Source of the DNA: an uncultured Pelagibacteraceae bacterium | GTDB taxonomy: Bacteria; Pseudomonadota; Alphaproteobacteria; Pelagibacterales; Pelagibacteraceae | Length of the DNA stretch: 64,000 nucleotides | Direction: 5' to 3' | Assembly: GCA_902611145.1 (NCBI GenBank) | Contig: CACLYO010000003.1 | Span: forward strand, 1 to 64,000 | Shown here: positions 38,787-49,247 of the stretch, piece after piece | Layout of the letters: each line of letters begins with the position of its first letter | Position numbering within the stretch: the stretch's first letter is position 1 | Position numbers and translations under genes: made by a program | The notes under the pieces: model-generated | Databases searched by the model: none | What the model was told of the DNA's origin: nothing | What the model saw: the letters and a program-made list of their open reading frames with translations, nothing else

Positions 38787-40127
38787 ATGACAAAAGTAGC
38801 TATTATTGGAACAGGGCCTTGTGGTCTTTCAATGCTAAGAGCTTTCGAGCAAGCTGAAAAAAAAGGTGAAAAAATACCTGAAATAGTTTGTTTTGAGAAA
38901 CAGGATGATTGGGGAGGTTTGTGGAATTATAGTTGGAGAACTGGATCTGATCAATATGGAGATCCTGTTCCTAACAGTATGTATAGATATCTATGGTCAA
39001 ATGGTCCTAAAGAGTGTTTAGAATTTGCTGACTATTCATTTGATGAACATTTTGGAAAACCCATTCCATCTTTTCCACCAAGAGAAGTTTTATATGACTA
39101 CATAATAGGTAGAGTTAAAAAAGGTAAACTAAAAAATAAAGTAAAATTTAACACTAGTGTTTCTAGTGTAGTTTATAATGGAAATAATTTTGAGATCACT
39201 CGTCATGATAAAAAAAATGATAAATTTATAAAAGATATTTTTGATTATATAGTTGTTTCTACAGGTCATTTTTCTGTTCCATTTATTCCAGAATATCCAG
39301 GGATGAAATCTTTCCCGGGAAGAATATTACATTCACATGATTTTAGAGATGCAGAAGAATTCAGGGGTAAAAATGTTATTGTTTTAGGAAGTAGTTATTC
39401 GGCTGAAGATGTTGCTCTTCAATGTCATAAGTATGGAGCTAAAAGTGTTACTATAGGTTACAGACATAACCCAATGGGATTTAAATGGCCTAACGGAGTA
39501 AAAGAAGTGCATTATTTAGACAGACTAGATGGAAATAAAGCAATCTTCAAAGATGGTCACGAACAAGAAGCTGACGCATTAATTTTATGTTCTGGTTATC
39601 TTCATCATTTCCCTTTTTTAACTGAAGACTTAAAGTTAAAAACTAGAAATAGATTGTATCCTCCAAAACTATACAAAGGTGTTGTTTGGCAAAACAATCA
39701 CAAATTACTTTATTTGGGAATGCAGGATCAGTTTCATACATTTAATATGTTTGACTGCCAAGCTTGGTACGCAAGAGATGTTATAATGGGTAAAATTAAA
39801 CTACCAAATAGTTCAGAAATTGAAAAAGATATAAATAAATGGGTTGCTTTAGAAGAAAAATTAGAAAATCCTGATCAGATGATAGACTTTCAAACTGAAT
39901 ACACGAAGGAACTACACGAGTTATCTGATTATCCAAAAATTGATTTTGAGCTAATTAGAAAACATTTTAAAGAATGGGAGCATCACAAAGTAGAAGATAT
40001 TATGACATATAGAAATAAATCTTTTTCTTCACCAGTTACTGGATCAGTTGCACCAATACATCATACCCCATGGGCAGCAGCAATGGATGACTCTTTAAAA
40101 GCATTTTTAGAACAGTCAAAAAAATAA
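38787..40127 (+). CDS. tmm: Flavin-dependent trimethylamine monooxygenase
   Basis: VAIIGTGPCGLSMLRAFEQ, FEKQDDWGGLWNYSWRTG, VVSTGHFSVPFIPEYPGMKSFPGRILHSHDFRD (FMO identifying motif), VIVLGSSYSAEDVALQCHKYG; likely ATG at 38787; adjacent to TMAO genes. Confidence 0.88.
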   Translation: MTKVAIIGTGPCGLSMLRAFEQAEKKGEKIPEIVCFEKQDDWGGLWNYSWRTGSDQYGDPVPNSMYRYLWSNGPKECLEFADYSFDEHFGKPIPSFPPREVLYDYIIGRVKKGKLKNKVKFNTSVSSVVYNGNNFEITRHDKKNDKFIKDIFDYIVVSTGHFSVPFIPEYPGMKSFPGRILHSHDFRDAEEFRGKNVIVLGSSYSAEDVALQCHKYGAKSVTIGYRHNPMGFKWPNGVKEVHYLDRLDGNKAIFKDGHEQEADALILCSGYLHHFPFLTEDLKLKTRNRLYPPKLYKGVVWQNNHKLLYLGMQDQFHTFNMFDCQAWYARDVIMGKIKLPNSSEIEKDINKWVALEEKLENPDQMIDFQTEYTKELHELSDYPKIDFELIRKHFKEWEHHKVEDIMTYRNKSFSSPVTGSVAPIHHTPWAAAMDDSLKAFLEQSKK

Positions 40128-40134
40128 ATTTTAT

Positions 40135-41097
40135 TTACAATCTAATATTTAATTTTTTATTATTTAAAATAGCTTTAAATAAAGTAGTCATCAAAGGAAT
40201 TTTTTTTTTATTTATTTTCTTCAATATGTATGGCGCTATCTCTCTTGCAAGTTGTTCTCCTTCAACTGTATCTTTCGGCATAAATTTTTTTTTTGCATTT
40301 TTAAATGTAAATCCTTTTCCTAAATAACTGCCCATTTTACTATTCCTTCCTCCTGCTGCACTTACATATAAATCACCTATTCCTGCGAGTCCCAAAGTTG
40401 TTTCTTCTTTTCCTTTGAAGTATTTAGTTAAATAGTTCATTTCAATTATTGATTTTTGAAATAAACTTGATGACGTATTTAAACTCTGGCCTGCTCCAAT
40501 TATCATTGCATATATATTTTTTATTGCAGAACATATTTCTACACCAATAACATCATTAGAAAATTTTATAATATAATATTTTGTAGCAATCATCTTGCCT
40601 ATCTGTTTAGCTATTTTAATATTTTTATTGGCTAAAATTACACTTGTTTGATTTTTTTTGGCTAATTCCTTGGCTAAACATGGGCCTTTCAAAACTGAAA
40701 TATTCATTCCATTATAATTTTTTTTTAATTGTTCTGAAATTGTTAGAATTTTATTATTTTTTTTTTCGTATTTTAATCCTTTAGTAAGTACTAATATTGG
40801 ATTTTTTAATTTTAACTTTTTTAGTTCTTTGCTAATAAAATCAATACCTGAAAGGCTTAAAGCAATTACAATTAAATCAAATTTTTCTTTTAATAAATCA
40901 GTAGAAAATTTTCTAAATTTTAAACTTTTTGGAAGATTTATTTTTAAACTTGAATGAAATTTTTTTTTTGAGGATAAGTCTTTAATAAAAGCTTTGCTAT
41001 AAGGTTCTGTAATAGTAACTTTATTTTTATTTTCTAAGCAAGGAATTGTAAATGCGGAACCCATTGCCCCGCCACCAATAACTAATATTTTTTTCAT
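40135..41097 (-). CDS. gpsA: NAD(P)H-dependent glycerol-3-phosphate dehydrogenase
   Basis: MKKILVIGGGAMGSAFTIPC, VLKGPCLAKELAKK, IGVEICSAIKNIYAMIIGAGQSL, TTLGLAGIGDLYVSAAGGRNS; likely start at internal MKKIL. Confidence 0.9.
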   Translation of the reverse strand: MKKILVIGGGAMGSAFTIPCLENKNKVTITEPYSKAFIKDLSSKKKFHSSLKINLPKSLKFRKFSTDLLKEKFDLIVIALSLSGIDFISKELKKLKLKNPILVLTKGLKYEKKNNKILTISEQLKKNYNGMNISVLKGPCLAKELAKKNQTSVILANKNIKIAKQIGKMIATKYYIIKFSNDVIGVEICSAIKNIYAMIIGAGQSLNTSSSLFQKSIIEMNYLTKYFKGKEETTLGLAGIGDLYVSAAGGRNSKMGSYLGKGFTFKNAKKKFMPKDTVEGEQLAREIAPYILKKINKKKIPLMTTLFKAILNNKKLNIRL

Positions 41098-41099
41098 TT

Positions 41100-43253
41100 T
41101 TAATCTATACCAAGATGTTTTTTTCTTTTTTCTACCCACGTTCTTATTAAATTATCAAATATCAAGCCTATAAAAGCTACACAGATACCAAGCGTAAATC
41201 CTATACCTGCACCTTTTTTATCAGATAACGCTTTTAGAATATATTGTCCTAAATCTTCTGTTCCAATAAATGCTCCGATAATTACCATAAAAAGTGCAAA
41301 TACAATTGTTTGATTCAAACCAAGCATCATATGCGGAAATGCTAAAGGGAACTCTATTTTAGTTAATCTTTGAAATTTATTTACACCAGACATAGTTGCT
41401 GCATCATGTAAACCAACTGGAACACTTCTGAGTCCTTCAATGGTATATCTTGTTGCCGGTATCGTTGCATAAACTATAACTGCAATTAAAACTGATGTAT
41501 CAGTTATACCAAAAAGCATCATCACTGGAATTAAGTATACGAAAGAAGGAAAAGTTTGAAATATATCACAAACTCCCAGCATAAAACTCGCAGAATGTTT
41601 ATTTTGAAAGCATAAAGTTCCAACTGTAAATCCAATTATACAAGATATAACAACTCCAAAAGTTGCCATATATGCTGTCACTAATGCTCTATCCCACCAT
41701 GGACTTAATGCTATAAATAATGTTAATCCGCAAACAACTAATGCCGAACGAATCCCACCAATTAAATATCCAGCTCCAACAAGTAAAACTAATGTGGCAA
41801 CCGCAGGCATTCTTAAATATAAAGCTCTCATTGGCTGAAGCACGTCTTGAATCAGCCATGTATTAAATGCTTTTATATACACAAAGAATGTATCAAAGAT
41901 CCAATCAACACCTTTATTCCAAAAATCTGCTGTTGATATTCCTTTGTTATGCGGAACTTCAAATAAATAGTTATAACTACCTTTGAACAAAAAAGTTCCA
42001 ACATAAGCAAGTACAATTCCTATAATTACTGTTGCAACAAAAAATAAAATATTTTTATTTCTTTGATAGAATGTCAGATTGCCAAAATAATCTGTTTGCT
42101 TATTTGCCCAAGCCAAAGACATTTTATCTAAAAGAATTGCAATTAAACTAATACACAATCCAGCTTCTAAGGCTAAACCGATATTGAGTTGGTTTAAGGC
42201 TAACAATAAATTAAACCCTAAACCTTTTGCACCTATAAATGCAGAAATAACAGCCATAGAAAAACACACCATGATGACCTGGTTTACTCCAATTAAAATA
42301 TCTCTTCTTGCAGTTGGAATTAATACTTTAAACATTAGTTGCCAATTATTACATCCACTCATTCTACCTGCTTCAATAACTTCTGGCGGTATTGCTCTTA
42401 AACCTAATATAGTTAATAATATCATTGGTGGAACAGCAACAACCATAGTTATAATTACTGCAGCATGATCACCAACTCCAAAAAGAACAAGCGCAGGAAC
42501 TAATACCGCGTATTGTGGCATTGTTTGCATAACTAAAAGTATTGGATATAAAGCTTTCTCAACACGTTTACTTTTAAATGCCGCTATACCTAAGCCTAAG
42601 CCAAAAACAAATGATAGTGGCGCTGCAACTAATATAAATGAAAGAGTTTGCATCGAAGGTTTCCATTGACCAAATATAGAAATGTAAACCATAACTAAAC
42701 CGGCAAACAAAGCTAGACCTTTACCACTTAGCTTATAAGCAAGTATTGCTGAACCCGCAGCAACAATAGTCCATGGTAAACCTGGTAGCTCTGCCCAAGG
42801 GTTTTTATCTATCCAATCCCAACTGGTAAATGCAACGATAGTTTCAAGTCCGCCTAATAAAATTTCTCTAATCAATTCTATTAGAAACGTCATAAAAGCA
42901 GTTAAATTTCTACTTATTTGTAAAACTAAAGGCCGAGTTCTGAATTCTTGAGTATCTTCGTTCCAAAATTCAATTGGCATCCATTCATTCATTAAGAAAA
43001 ATAATGAATCATTTATCCAAATGGGTAACCATCCAAGTAATGGGGGTAATCTCCAAAAAACGTCGAAAGCATAATATCTAACTTCTTTACCCAGAAAAAC
43101 AAAGCTACTCTGGTTAGGGTCTTTGATAAATTCAGCTTGACCACGAATAAACTTATATGTTTCAGGAACTTCAATTGCAAAGCATAAAGCAAAAAATACA
43201 ATTAATAAAAATAACCATTGAAATAACTTTGGATATTTTTTTATTAATTCCAT
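41100..43253 (-). CDS. ABC transporter permease with two fused permease domains (TmoW-like)
   Basis: Two BPD-type permease repeats with EAA loops: AIPPEVIEAGRMSGCNNWQLMFKVLIP and SVPVGLHDAATMSGVNKFQRLTKIEFP. Confidence 0.85.
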   Translation of the reverse strand: MELIKKYPKLFQWLFLLIVFFALCFAIEVPETYKFIRGQAEFIKDPNQSSFVFLGKEVRYYAFDVFWRLPPLLGWLPIWINDSLFFLMNEWMPIEFWNEDTQEFRTRPLVLQISRNLTAFMTFLIELIREILLGGLETIVAFTSWDWIDKNPWAELPGLPWTIVAAGSAILAYKLSGKGLALFAGLVMVYISIFGQWKPSMQTLSFILVAAPLSFVFGLGLGIAAFKSKRVEKALYPILLVMQTMPQYAVLVPALVLFGVGDHAAVIITMVVAVPPMILLTILGLRAIPPEVIEAGRMSGCNNWQLMFKVLIPTARRDILIGVNQVIMVCFSMAVISAFIGAKGLGFNLLLALNQLNIGLALEAGLCISLIAILLDKMSLAWANKQTDYFGNLTFYQRNKNILFFVATVIIGIVLAYVGTFLFKGSYNYLFEVPHNKGISTADFWNKGVDWIFDTFFVYIKAFNTWLIQDVLQPMRALYLRMPAVATLVLLVGAGYLIGGIRSALVVCGLTLFIALSPWWDRALVTAYMATFGVVISCIIGFTVGTLCFQNKHSASFMLGVCDIFQTFPSFVYLIPVMMLFGITDTSVLIAVIVYATIPATRYTIEGLRSVPVGLHDAATMSGVNKFQRLTKIEFPLAFPHMMLGLNQTIVFALFMVIIGAFIGTEDLGQYILKALSDKKGAGIGFTLGICVAFIGLIFDNLIRTWVEKRKKHLGID

Positions 43254-43256
43254 AAT

Positions 43257-44285
43257 TTAATTATTATTTTTTCTTCCACCGAAAACTGTATTAATTATTT
43301 TTGTTGGATTAATAGAGCCTACAATTTTATTGTTATTATCTATAACTGCTACTGATTTTTCTTGAGTTAGAATTTTTTCAGCAACATTCTCAATAATTTC
43401 ATCTTTTGAAACTTTTAATTCACCTAGATCACTAGTAGATGAATCCATCACATCTCCTATTAATAGAACTTTTTCTCTTGGCACTTCTTCAGTAAATTTC
43501 CTTACATATTCAGTTGCTGGATTTAAAACAATATTAGCAGGTGTATCTAGTTGTTCAATTATGCCATCTTTCATAATTGCAATACGGTCAGCAAGCTTTA
43601 ATGCTTCGTCAAAATCATGCGTAATAAACATAATTGTTTTTTGAAGTTTATCTTGAAGTCTTAAAAACTCATCTTGCATTTCTTTTCGTATCAAAGGATC
43701 TAGTGCAGAGAAAGGCTCATCTAAAAACCATATATCAGGTTCTACAGCTAACGATCTAGCAATTCCCACTCTTTGTTGTTGTCCTCCCGAAAGTTCTCTT
43801 GGAAAATAGTTTTCTCTTCCATCAAGTCCAACCAGTTTAACCATATCCATAGCTTTACTAATGCTATCTTCGGTCTTCATTCCTTTAATTTGTAAAGGGA
43901 AAGCTATATTCTCCACGACTGTTTTATGAGGAAGTAAAGCAAAGCTTTGAAAAACCATTCCCATTTTATTTCTTCTAAGATCAATAAGTTCTTTGTTATT
44001 TAATTGCAATAAATCTTGCCCCTCGATGAAAATTTTTCCACCTGTTGCATCTGTTAATCTAGAAATACATCTTAACAATGTTGATTTGCCCGAACCAGAC
44101 AAACCCATCACAACTAACATTTCTCCTTTTGAAACTTCAAATGAGGCATTGTTAACACCTACAATACATCCATTTTCTTGAAAAGTTTTAGCATCAACAT
44201 TGCCATTTGCTTCTTGGAGCATTTTTTTGGCATTCGTTCCAAAAATTTTGTAAACATTTTCACATTTAATTACTGGTCCAGACAT
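43257..44285 (-). CDS. Betaine/TMAO-type ABC transporter ATPase (TmoV/ProV-like)
   Basis: VVMGLSGSGKSTLLRCISRLTDATGG Walker A, ELSGGQQQRVGIARSLAVEPDIWFLDEPFSALDPLIRKEM; C-terminal CBS-like segment. Confidence 0.92.
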   Translation of the reverse strand: MSGPVIKCENVYKIFGTNAKKMLQEANGNVDAKTFQENGCIVGVNNASFEVSKGEMLVVMGLSGSGKSTLLRCISRLTDATGGKIFIEGQDLLQLNNKELIDLRRNKMGMVFQSFALLPHKTVVENIAFPLQIKGMKTEDSISKAMDMVKLVGLDGRENYFPRELSGGQQQRVGIARSLAVEPDIWFLDEPFSALDPLIRKEMQDEFLRLQDKLQKTIMFITHDFDEALKLADRIAIMKDGIIEQLDTPANIVLNPATEYVRKFTEEVPREKVLLIGDVMDSSTSDLGELKVSKDEIIENVAEKILTQEKSVAVIDNNNKIVGSINPTKIINTVFGGRKNNN

Positions 44286-44351
44286 AAAATTTAAATCAAA
44301 TTATATGAAATTTAGATAAAATTAAATCTATATAATTGCTATTTACCCCCT

Positions 44352-44903
44352 TTAAAAATTTTTAATAAAATAAACCCTCGTATCAATTCCTGTACTCAAA
44401 AAACTTAATGCTTCTCCACTAACGGTAATCGCCTCATCTACTCCTACATTATTTCCACTAACAGTAAAACCTGCAAAACACTTATTTTTCTCTTCATCCC
44501 ATTTAACGAATGTCTCATCAATTTTATTTCCATTAATTGTATAAATTTCATGTGCTCTAAAATTAAGAAAATTTGCACCCATAATTGCACGTTGTGGAAT
44601 AAGTTTTGTTGCTTTACAGACTTGCTCGTATACTTCATTTGTCAATTTATAATGATCGGTGCCATCAAAGGTTACTAATATTCCTGAGGGAAGTTTTGAT
44701 ATTAATTCACCTAATTTTTTTTCTTGAGCAATTCTTTCCTCTTCTATTTTCATTTTTTTAACTAATTCATCACCCTCTCCAAACATAATATTTAATGCAA
44801 AAAAAGATGAAATTATAATTAGAAGTATAATTACCAAACCACCAAATTGTTTGGTAAATTCAGGCAATTCTTTAATTCTATCTAAATAATTTTCTTTTGA
44901 CAT
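44352..44903 (-). CDS. Membrane-anchored protein of unknown function
   Basis: Single N-terminal TM (GGLVIILLIIISSFFALNIMF) plus ~140 aa domain. Confidence 0.6.
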   Translation of the reverse strand: MSKENYLDRIKELPEFTKQFGGLVIILLIIISSFFALNIMFGEGDELVKKMKIEEERIAQEKKLGELISKLPSGILVTFDGTDHYKLTNEVYEQVCKATKLIPQRAIMGANFLNFRAHEIYTINGNKIDETFVKWDEEKNKCFAGFTVSGNNVGVDEAITVSGEALSFLSTGIDTRVYFIKNF

Positions 44904-45281
44904 TTAATCTTGTAACTTTCCATTTTTCCAAATGCCCGACTTTTGTGTTCCATCGGCCCAAGTAAAAATTCCTTTTCCATTCATAAATCCTTTGTCCCAC
45001 TCGCCGTCGTAAGTTGATCCATCAGGAAAAGTCAAAATACCTATTCCGCTCCACTCACTGTTTTTAAATTCACCTTTATAAATGTATCCGTTAGGCCAAG
45101 TTTCAACTCCTTGTCCATTTTTTTTTGTTCCTACCCATTCTCCTTCGTAAGTCGTTTTATCTGTATAAACCCATTTACCATAACCATTTTCACAATTTCC
45201 CTCTTTACATCCAGTGCTTCGTGCCAAAACAACTGTTGTAATTAATAAACTTAAAATTATGCTGATGAGATATTTTTTCAT
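44904..45281 (-). CDS. MORN-repeat secreted protein
   Basis: Signal peptide; YEGEWVGTKKNGQGVETWPNGYIYKGEFKNSEWSGIGILTFPDGSTYDGEWDKGFMNGKGIFTWADG. Confidence 0.88.
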   Translation of the reverse strand: MKKYLISIILSLLITTVVLARSTGCKEGNCENGYGKWVYTDKTTYEGEWVGTKKNGQGVETWPNGYIYKGEFKNSEWSGIGILTFPDGSTYDGEWDKGFMNGKGIFTWADGTQKSGIWKNGKLQD

Positions 45282-45315
45282 TATAATATTTTACACAAAA
45301 TTAATTAAAAAAAAA

Positions 45316-45777
45316 TCAGACTTTTCCATTTTTTTTGCTGCATAAATAAAAACTGATGTCTTTTTCTGAATTTTCAGTTTTTATATTTCTTGTAATTTCA
45401 TGGATTAATTCACCTGTTTTTCTGTCAATAATACCTGACTCTGAATAACTATTCTCCTTATTAATTGATTTAAATAAAACTACATCATTATTTACAATTT
45501 TAACATTTAATTTAGCTGATTCAGAAAGAAACAATGTTAATCCCTTTATTAAGAGGGTCTCTGGTTGTTTTGACTGAATTTCAAATTTATCTAAATCTTT
45601 TTCGTTTAAATCTTTAGCTAAAAAAGTTTGATAATTATATTCTGAATTCTTAATTATTTTTTTTTCAAAATTGCATACAAACTTAAGATTAATATTTTCT
45701 TGTATATTAATATCTTTTGCTAATGAAGAATTAGAAAATAATATACTAAGAAGTATAATTAAAAAATATTTAAACAT
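45316..45777 (-). CDS. Secreted protein of unknown function
   Basis: Signal peptide MFKYFLIILLSILFSNSSLAKD; no recognised domain. Confidence 0.55.
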   Translation of the reverse strand: MFKYFLIILLSILFSNSSLAKDINIQENINLKFVCNFEKKIIKNSEYNYQTFLAKDLNEKDLDKFEIQSKQPETLLIKGLTLFLSESAKLNVKIVNNDVVLFKSINKENSYSESGIIDRKTGELIHEITRNIKTENSEKDISFYLCSKKNGKV

Positions 45778-45791
45778 TAAATCTTAATTTT

Positions 45792-45826
45792 AAAAAAAAA
45801 TCTCCCCCAACATAGTTGGGAGAGAT
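45792..45826 (-). terminator. Intrinsic terminator downstream of TmoX-like gene
   Basis: On minus strand: tctctcccaac-tat-gttgggggaga (one G-U pair) followed by T9. Confidence 0.85.
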
Positions 45827-45850
45827 CTATAAATTTAAGCGCTTCTTGCC

Positions 45851-46798
45851 TTATTTAGTAAAAGCTTGCCAAACACTCTTGTTATCAGCTAACCATTTTT
45901 TAGCTGCATCTTCGTGAGTCATTTTGTCAACGTCAACTAAAGCTGCCATTGCACCAATTTGACTTGTAGAGAATGACATTTTTTTGAACATTGCAGCTGC
46001 TTTTGGATGAGTTTTTGGAAAATCAGCGTTAACTGCTTTTTTCAAATAACCATCTGGCGAACCACATTTACCGTCTCCGCCATCTTCTGGTCTACAACCA
46101 GCTGTGTATGGAGGGAAGTCTATAAATGTAAAACCAGCACCATCTGTAAAGTTTGGTGTCCAGTTAAAGATGATAGTTCCTCTTCCTTCTTTTTTAGCTG
46201 CTGCTAATTCTGCCCAAAGTGCATCTGCACTTCCTGCAAATTTAACCCACCAAAGTTTTCCTAATCCTAAAGCGTCAACTCTCTGAGGAATTAAGTCACC
46301 GTGCCAAGTTTGTGGACCTTCCAACATTCTTCCTTTTCCATCTGGTGAATCAGGTGTTGTAAAGTTTTTAGCACAGTCTGGATTTTTTAAAGCTGTCCAG
46401 TCTGGTAGACCTGGGCATAAACCTTTTTCAGCAACCCAATTTGGATATCCCATATCCTCAAGAGTTCTTGCTTCATGATCACCCCAGTCAAGCAAACCAC
46501 CTTTATCTAATGCAGTTGTAAATGATTTACCAAAAGCAGATTCCCATACCTCATGAGATATAGTTACGTCACCAATTCTTATTGATTCATAAACTGCTTG
46601 AGAGTCAGCGTTTACATATTTTACATTATTACCCATGCTTTCCATTATTCCACCTATAACGTAAGCCATTACAATCTGGCTTGACCAGTTATGTGTTGGG
46701 ATAACAATAGGCTTCTTACTATCCGCTGAATTAGCTATTCCAGTAAATGAAACTACTGAAATAATCATAGCAGATAAAAGAGATATTATTTTTCTCAT
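45851..46798 (-). CDS. TMAO/betaine-type ABC transporter substrate-binding protein (TmoX-like)
   Basis: Signal peptide; KPIVIPTHNWSSQIVMAYVIGGIMESMGNNVKYVNADSQAVYESIRIGDVTISHEVWESAFGKSF; beside tmm/tdm. Confidence 0.85.
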   Translation of the reverse strand: MRKIISLLSAMIISVVSFTGIANSADSKKPIVIPTHNWSSQIVMAYVIGGIMESMGNNVKYVNADSQAVYESIRIGDVTISHEVWESAFGKSFTTALDKGGLLDWGDHEARTLEDMGYPNWVAEKGLCPGLPDWTALKNPDCAKNFTTPDSPDGKGRMLEGPQTWHGDLIPQRVDALGLGKLWWVKFAGSADALWAELAAAKKEGRGTIIFNWTPNFTDGAGFTFIDFPPYTAGCRPEDGGDGKCGSPDGYLKKAVNADFPKTHPKAAAMFKKMSFSTSQIGAMAALVDVDKMTHEDAAKKWLADNKSVWQAFTK

Positions 46799-46811
46799 AT
46801 TTTTCCCCTTT

Positions 46812-46825
46812 CTTAATATATTAAG
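46812..46825. promoter_or_regulatory. 14-bp perfect palindrome in tmoX/tdm divergent intergenic region
   Basis: cttaatatattaag; followed by nearby cttaag. Confidence 0.35.
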
Positions 46826-46919
46826 TTCCTAAGTATGTGCTTAAGTAAAATTATAGTCAACTAGAACATATTTATATAATATATTATGTAGAAAATAGTA
46901 TCGTTCAAAATGAGGAAAC

Positions 46920-49247
46920 ATGAGTGAAACTAGTTATAATGTAAAAGAACCAGGTTTAAATGTTTTGCCACCTGGGGTTGAAAGATATGTTGTAAATGGT
47001 GGCGGTATTAATGTACTTCAAGTTTTACCAGAAGATAAAATAGAGATCATAAATGATGAAGGTAAACAAATTTGCGAAATTATTGTTTTTAATTCAAAAG
47101 GAAAAAACGATTTATCAATTCTAAATTTAAAAGAAAATTCAAATGGAGACTATTTAAAAAAAGCAATTAATAATGATGAAAAAATTTTAAATTTATTTAA
47201 AAAAAAAAATCTTGAATTAAATAAATCTAAATCCTCAATTATATTTAACGAGGATTGTCCAATGGGTGAAAAAATAATCATAAAATCAAAGGATGAATGT
47301 ATCGTTATGATTGCTTCCCCAGGAGCTAAAATGAATGTCCATAATCAAAATCCCCCAACAAGTTTAACTATTTTTTTACATAGAGCTAAATTTGAAATAA
47401 AAAAAGAACAATATGTCTTGCCTGAGCCTCTTTATGATCCTAATTCAGAAAAATTTATTAAAAGAATGACTGCTGAAACTTACGATGTAAAAGAAGGAGA
47501 ATATATACAAATTATTGACACAAGTGGAAGACAGTGTTCAGATTTTTTAGCCTTTGATAAAAAAAAACTTGATAAAGGTATAGAAAGCATAATTGATCCT
47601 ACTGCAACAAGAACATTTATGGGAGCTGCTTATCCTATGCCTGGTTTATTTTCTAAATTCTTTGATGCAAACCACGATCCTGTAATTGAAGTAGTAAGAG
47701 ATACAGTTGGAAGACATGATACTTTTAATTACGCGTGTACTGCAAAATATTATGAAGATATGGGGTATTTTGGTCATATAAATTGTTCTACAAACTTTAA
47801 TGGTGTCCTGAAAAAATATGACGTAAAACCAAGAAAAGGCTGGATAGCAATTAATCTTTTTTTTAATACAGCAATTGATGCAAACAATGTTGCTTCTTTT
47901 GATGAGCCTTGGTCTAGGCCTGGAGATTATGTGCTATTTAGAGCTTTAAAAGATTTAACATGCGCTTCTTCGGCATGCCCTTGTGATGTAGATCCTGCAA
48001 ATGGATGGAATCCAACGGATATTTTTGTTAGAACTTATTCTAAACATAAAAAAATTTCTAAAGGAGTGGCATTTAGAGTGAATACAAGTTCGGAACCAAA
48101 AATTACTCAAGAAACTGGCTTTCATGCAAAGACTTCTAAGTTAACTAAAAATTTTATTAATTATAATGGATATTGGCTAGCAAATAATTATACAAAGTAT
48201 GGTGCAGTTAAAGAATACACTTCATGCAGAGAAAGTGCGATTGTTACAGATTTATCTCCACTTAGAAAATTTGAAATTTTAGGTCCAGATGCCGAAAATT
48301 TAATGCAATACACACTTACACGTAATGTAAAAAAATTATCTACAGGTCAAGTTGTTTACTCTGCAATGTGTTACGAAAATGGCTGTATGATTGACGATGG
48401 TACGTTAATGAAATTTGGACAAGATAATTTTAGATGGATCGGCGGACAAGAATATGGTGGTGAATGGCTTAAAGAACAAGCAAAAAAGAAAAATTTTAAA
48501 GTTTGGGTAAAATCTTCTACCGATCAAATTCATAATATTGCTGTTCAAGGACCAAACAGTAGGAAAATTTTAGAAAAATTTGTTTGGACACCTGATACTC
48601 AACCATCAATTAAAGATTTACAATGGTTTAGATTAACAATTGGTAGAATTGATAGTGTTACCGGTACTCCAATTATGGTTTCGAGAACGGGATATACAGG
48701 AGAACTAGGTTTTGAAATTTGGTGTCATCCAAAAGATGCTTCGATTGTTTGGGATAAAGTTTGGGAGTCTGGTAAAGAGTTTAATATTTCACCACTTGGT
48801 TTAGAGGCTTTAGATATGGTTCGTACAGAGGCGGGATTAATATTTTATGGTTATGAATTTGATGATAAAACAGACCCATTCGAAGCAGGAATAGGATTTA
48901 CAGTGCCTCTTAAAACAAAAGAAGATAATTTTGTTGGTAAAGAAGAATTAATAAAGCGAAAAAACAGTCCTCAAAAGAAACTAGTTGGACTCGAGTTAGT
49001 TGGTCATGAGCCAGCAGTAAATGGTAATACAGTTCATATTGGCAGAGGTCAGGTTGGTATAATAACTAGTGCAATGTTATCTAAAATCTTAAATAAAAAT
49101 ATTGCTCTTTGTAGAATAGATGTTAAGCATTCAGAAATGGGTACAAATGTAGAAGTTGGAAAAATTGATGGGCATCAAAAAAGAATTCCTGCAAAAATTG
49201 TTCCATTTCCATTTTATGACCCAGAGAAGAAAAAGGTAAGGTCGTAA
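46920..49247 (+). CDS. tdm: TMAO demethylase (DUF1989 + GcvT domains)
   Basis: N-terminal DUF1989-like region (AETYDVKEGEYIQIIDTSGRQCSDFLAFD; LTCASSACPCDVDPANGW zinc Cys) fused to GcvT (SRTGYTGELGFEIWCHP; GLEALDMVRTEAGLIFYGYEFDD). Confidence 0.88.
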   Translation: MSETSYNVKEPGLNVLPPGVERYVVNGGGINVLQVLPEDKIEIINDEGKQICEIIVFNSKGKNDLSILNLKENSNGDYLKKAINNDEKILNLFKKKNLELNKSKSSIIFNEDCPMGEKIIIKSKDECIVMIASPGAKMNVHNQNPPTSLTIFLHRAKFEIKKEQYVLPEPLYDPNSEKFIKRMTAETYDVKEGEYIQIIDTSGRQCSDFLAFDKKKLDKGIESIIDPTATRTFMGAAYPMPGLFSKFFDANHDPVIEVVRDTVGRHDTFNYACTAKYYEDMGYFGHINCSTNFNGVLKKYDVKPRKGWIAINLFFNTAIDANNVASFDEPWSRPGDYVLFRALKDLTCASSACPCDVDPANGWNPTDIFVRTYSKHKKISKGVAFRVNTSSEPKITQETGFHAKTSKLTKNFINYNGYWLANNYTKYGAVKEYTSCRESAIVTDLSPLRKFEILGPDAENLMQYTLTRNVKKLSTGQVVYSAMCYENGCMIDDGTLMKFGQDNFRWIGGQEYGGEWLKEQAKKKNFKVWVKSSTDQIHNIAVQGPNSRKILEKFVWTPDTQPSIKDLQWFRLTIGRIDSVTGTPIMVSRTGYTGELGFEIWCHPKDASIVWDKVWESGKEFNISPLGLEALDMVRTEAGLIFYGYEFDDKTDPFEAGIGFTVPLKTKEDNFVGKEELIKRKNSPQKKLVGLELVGHEPAVNGNTVHIGRGQVGIITSAMLSKILNKNIALCRIDVKHSEMGTNVEVGKIDGHQKRIPAKIVPFPFYDPEKKKVRS

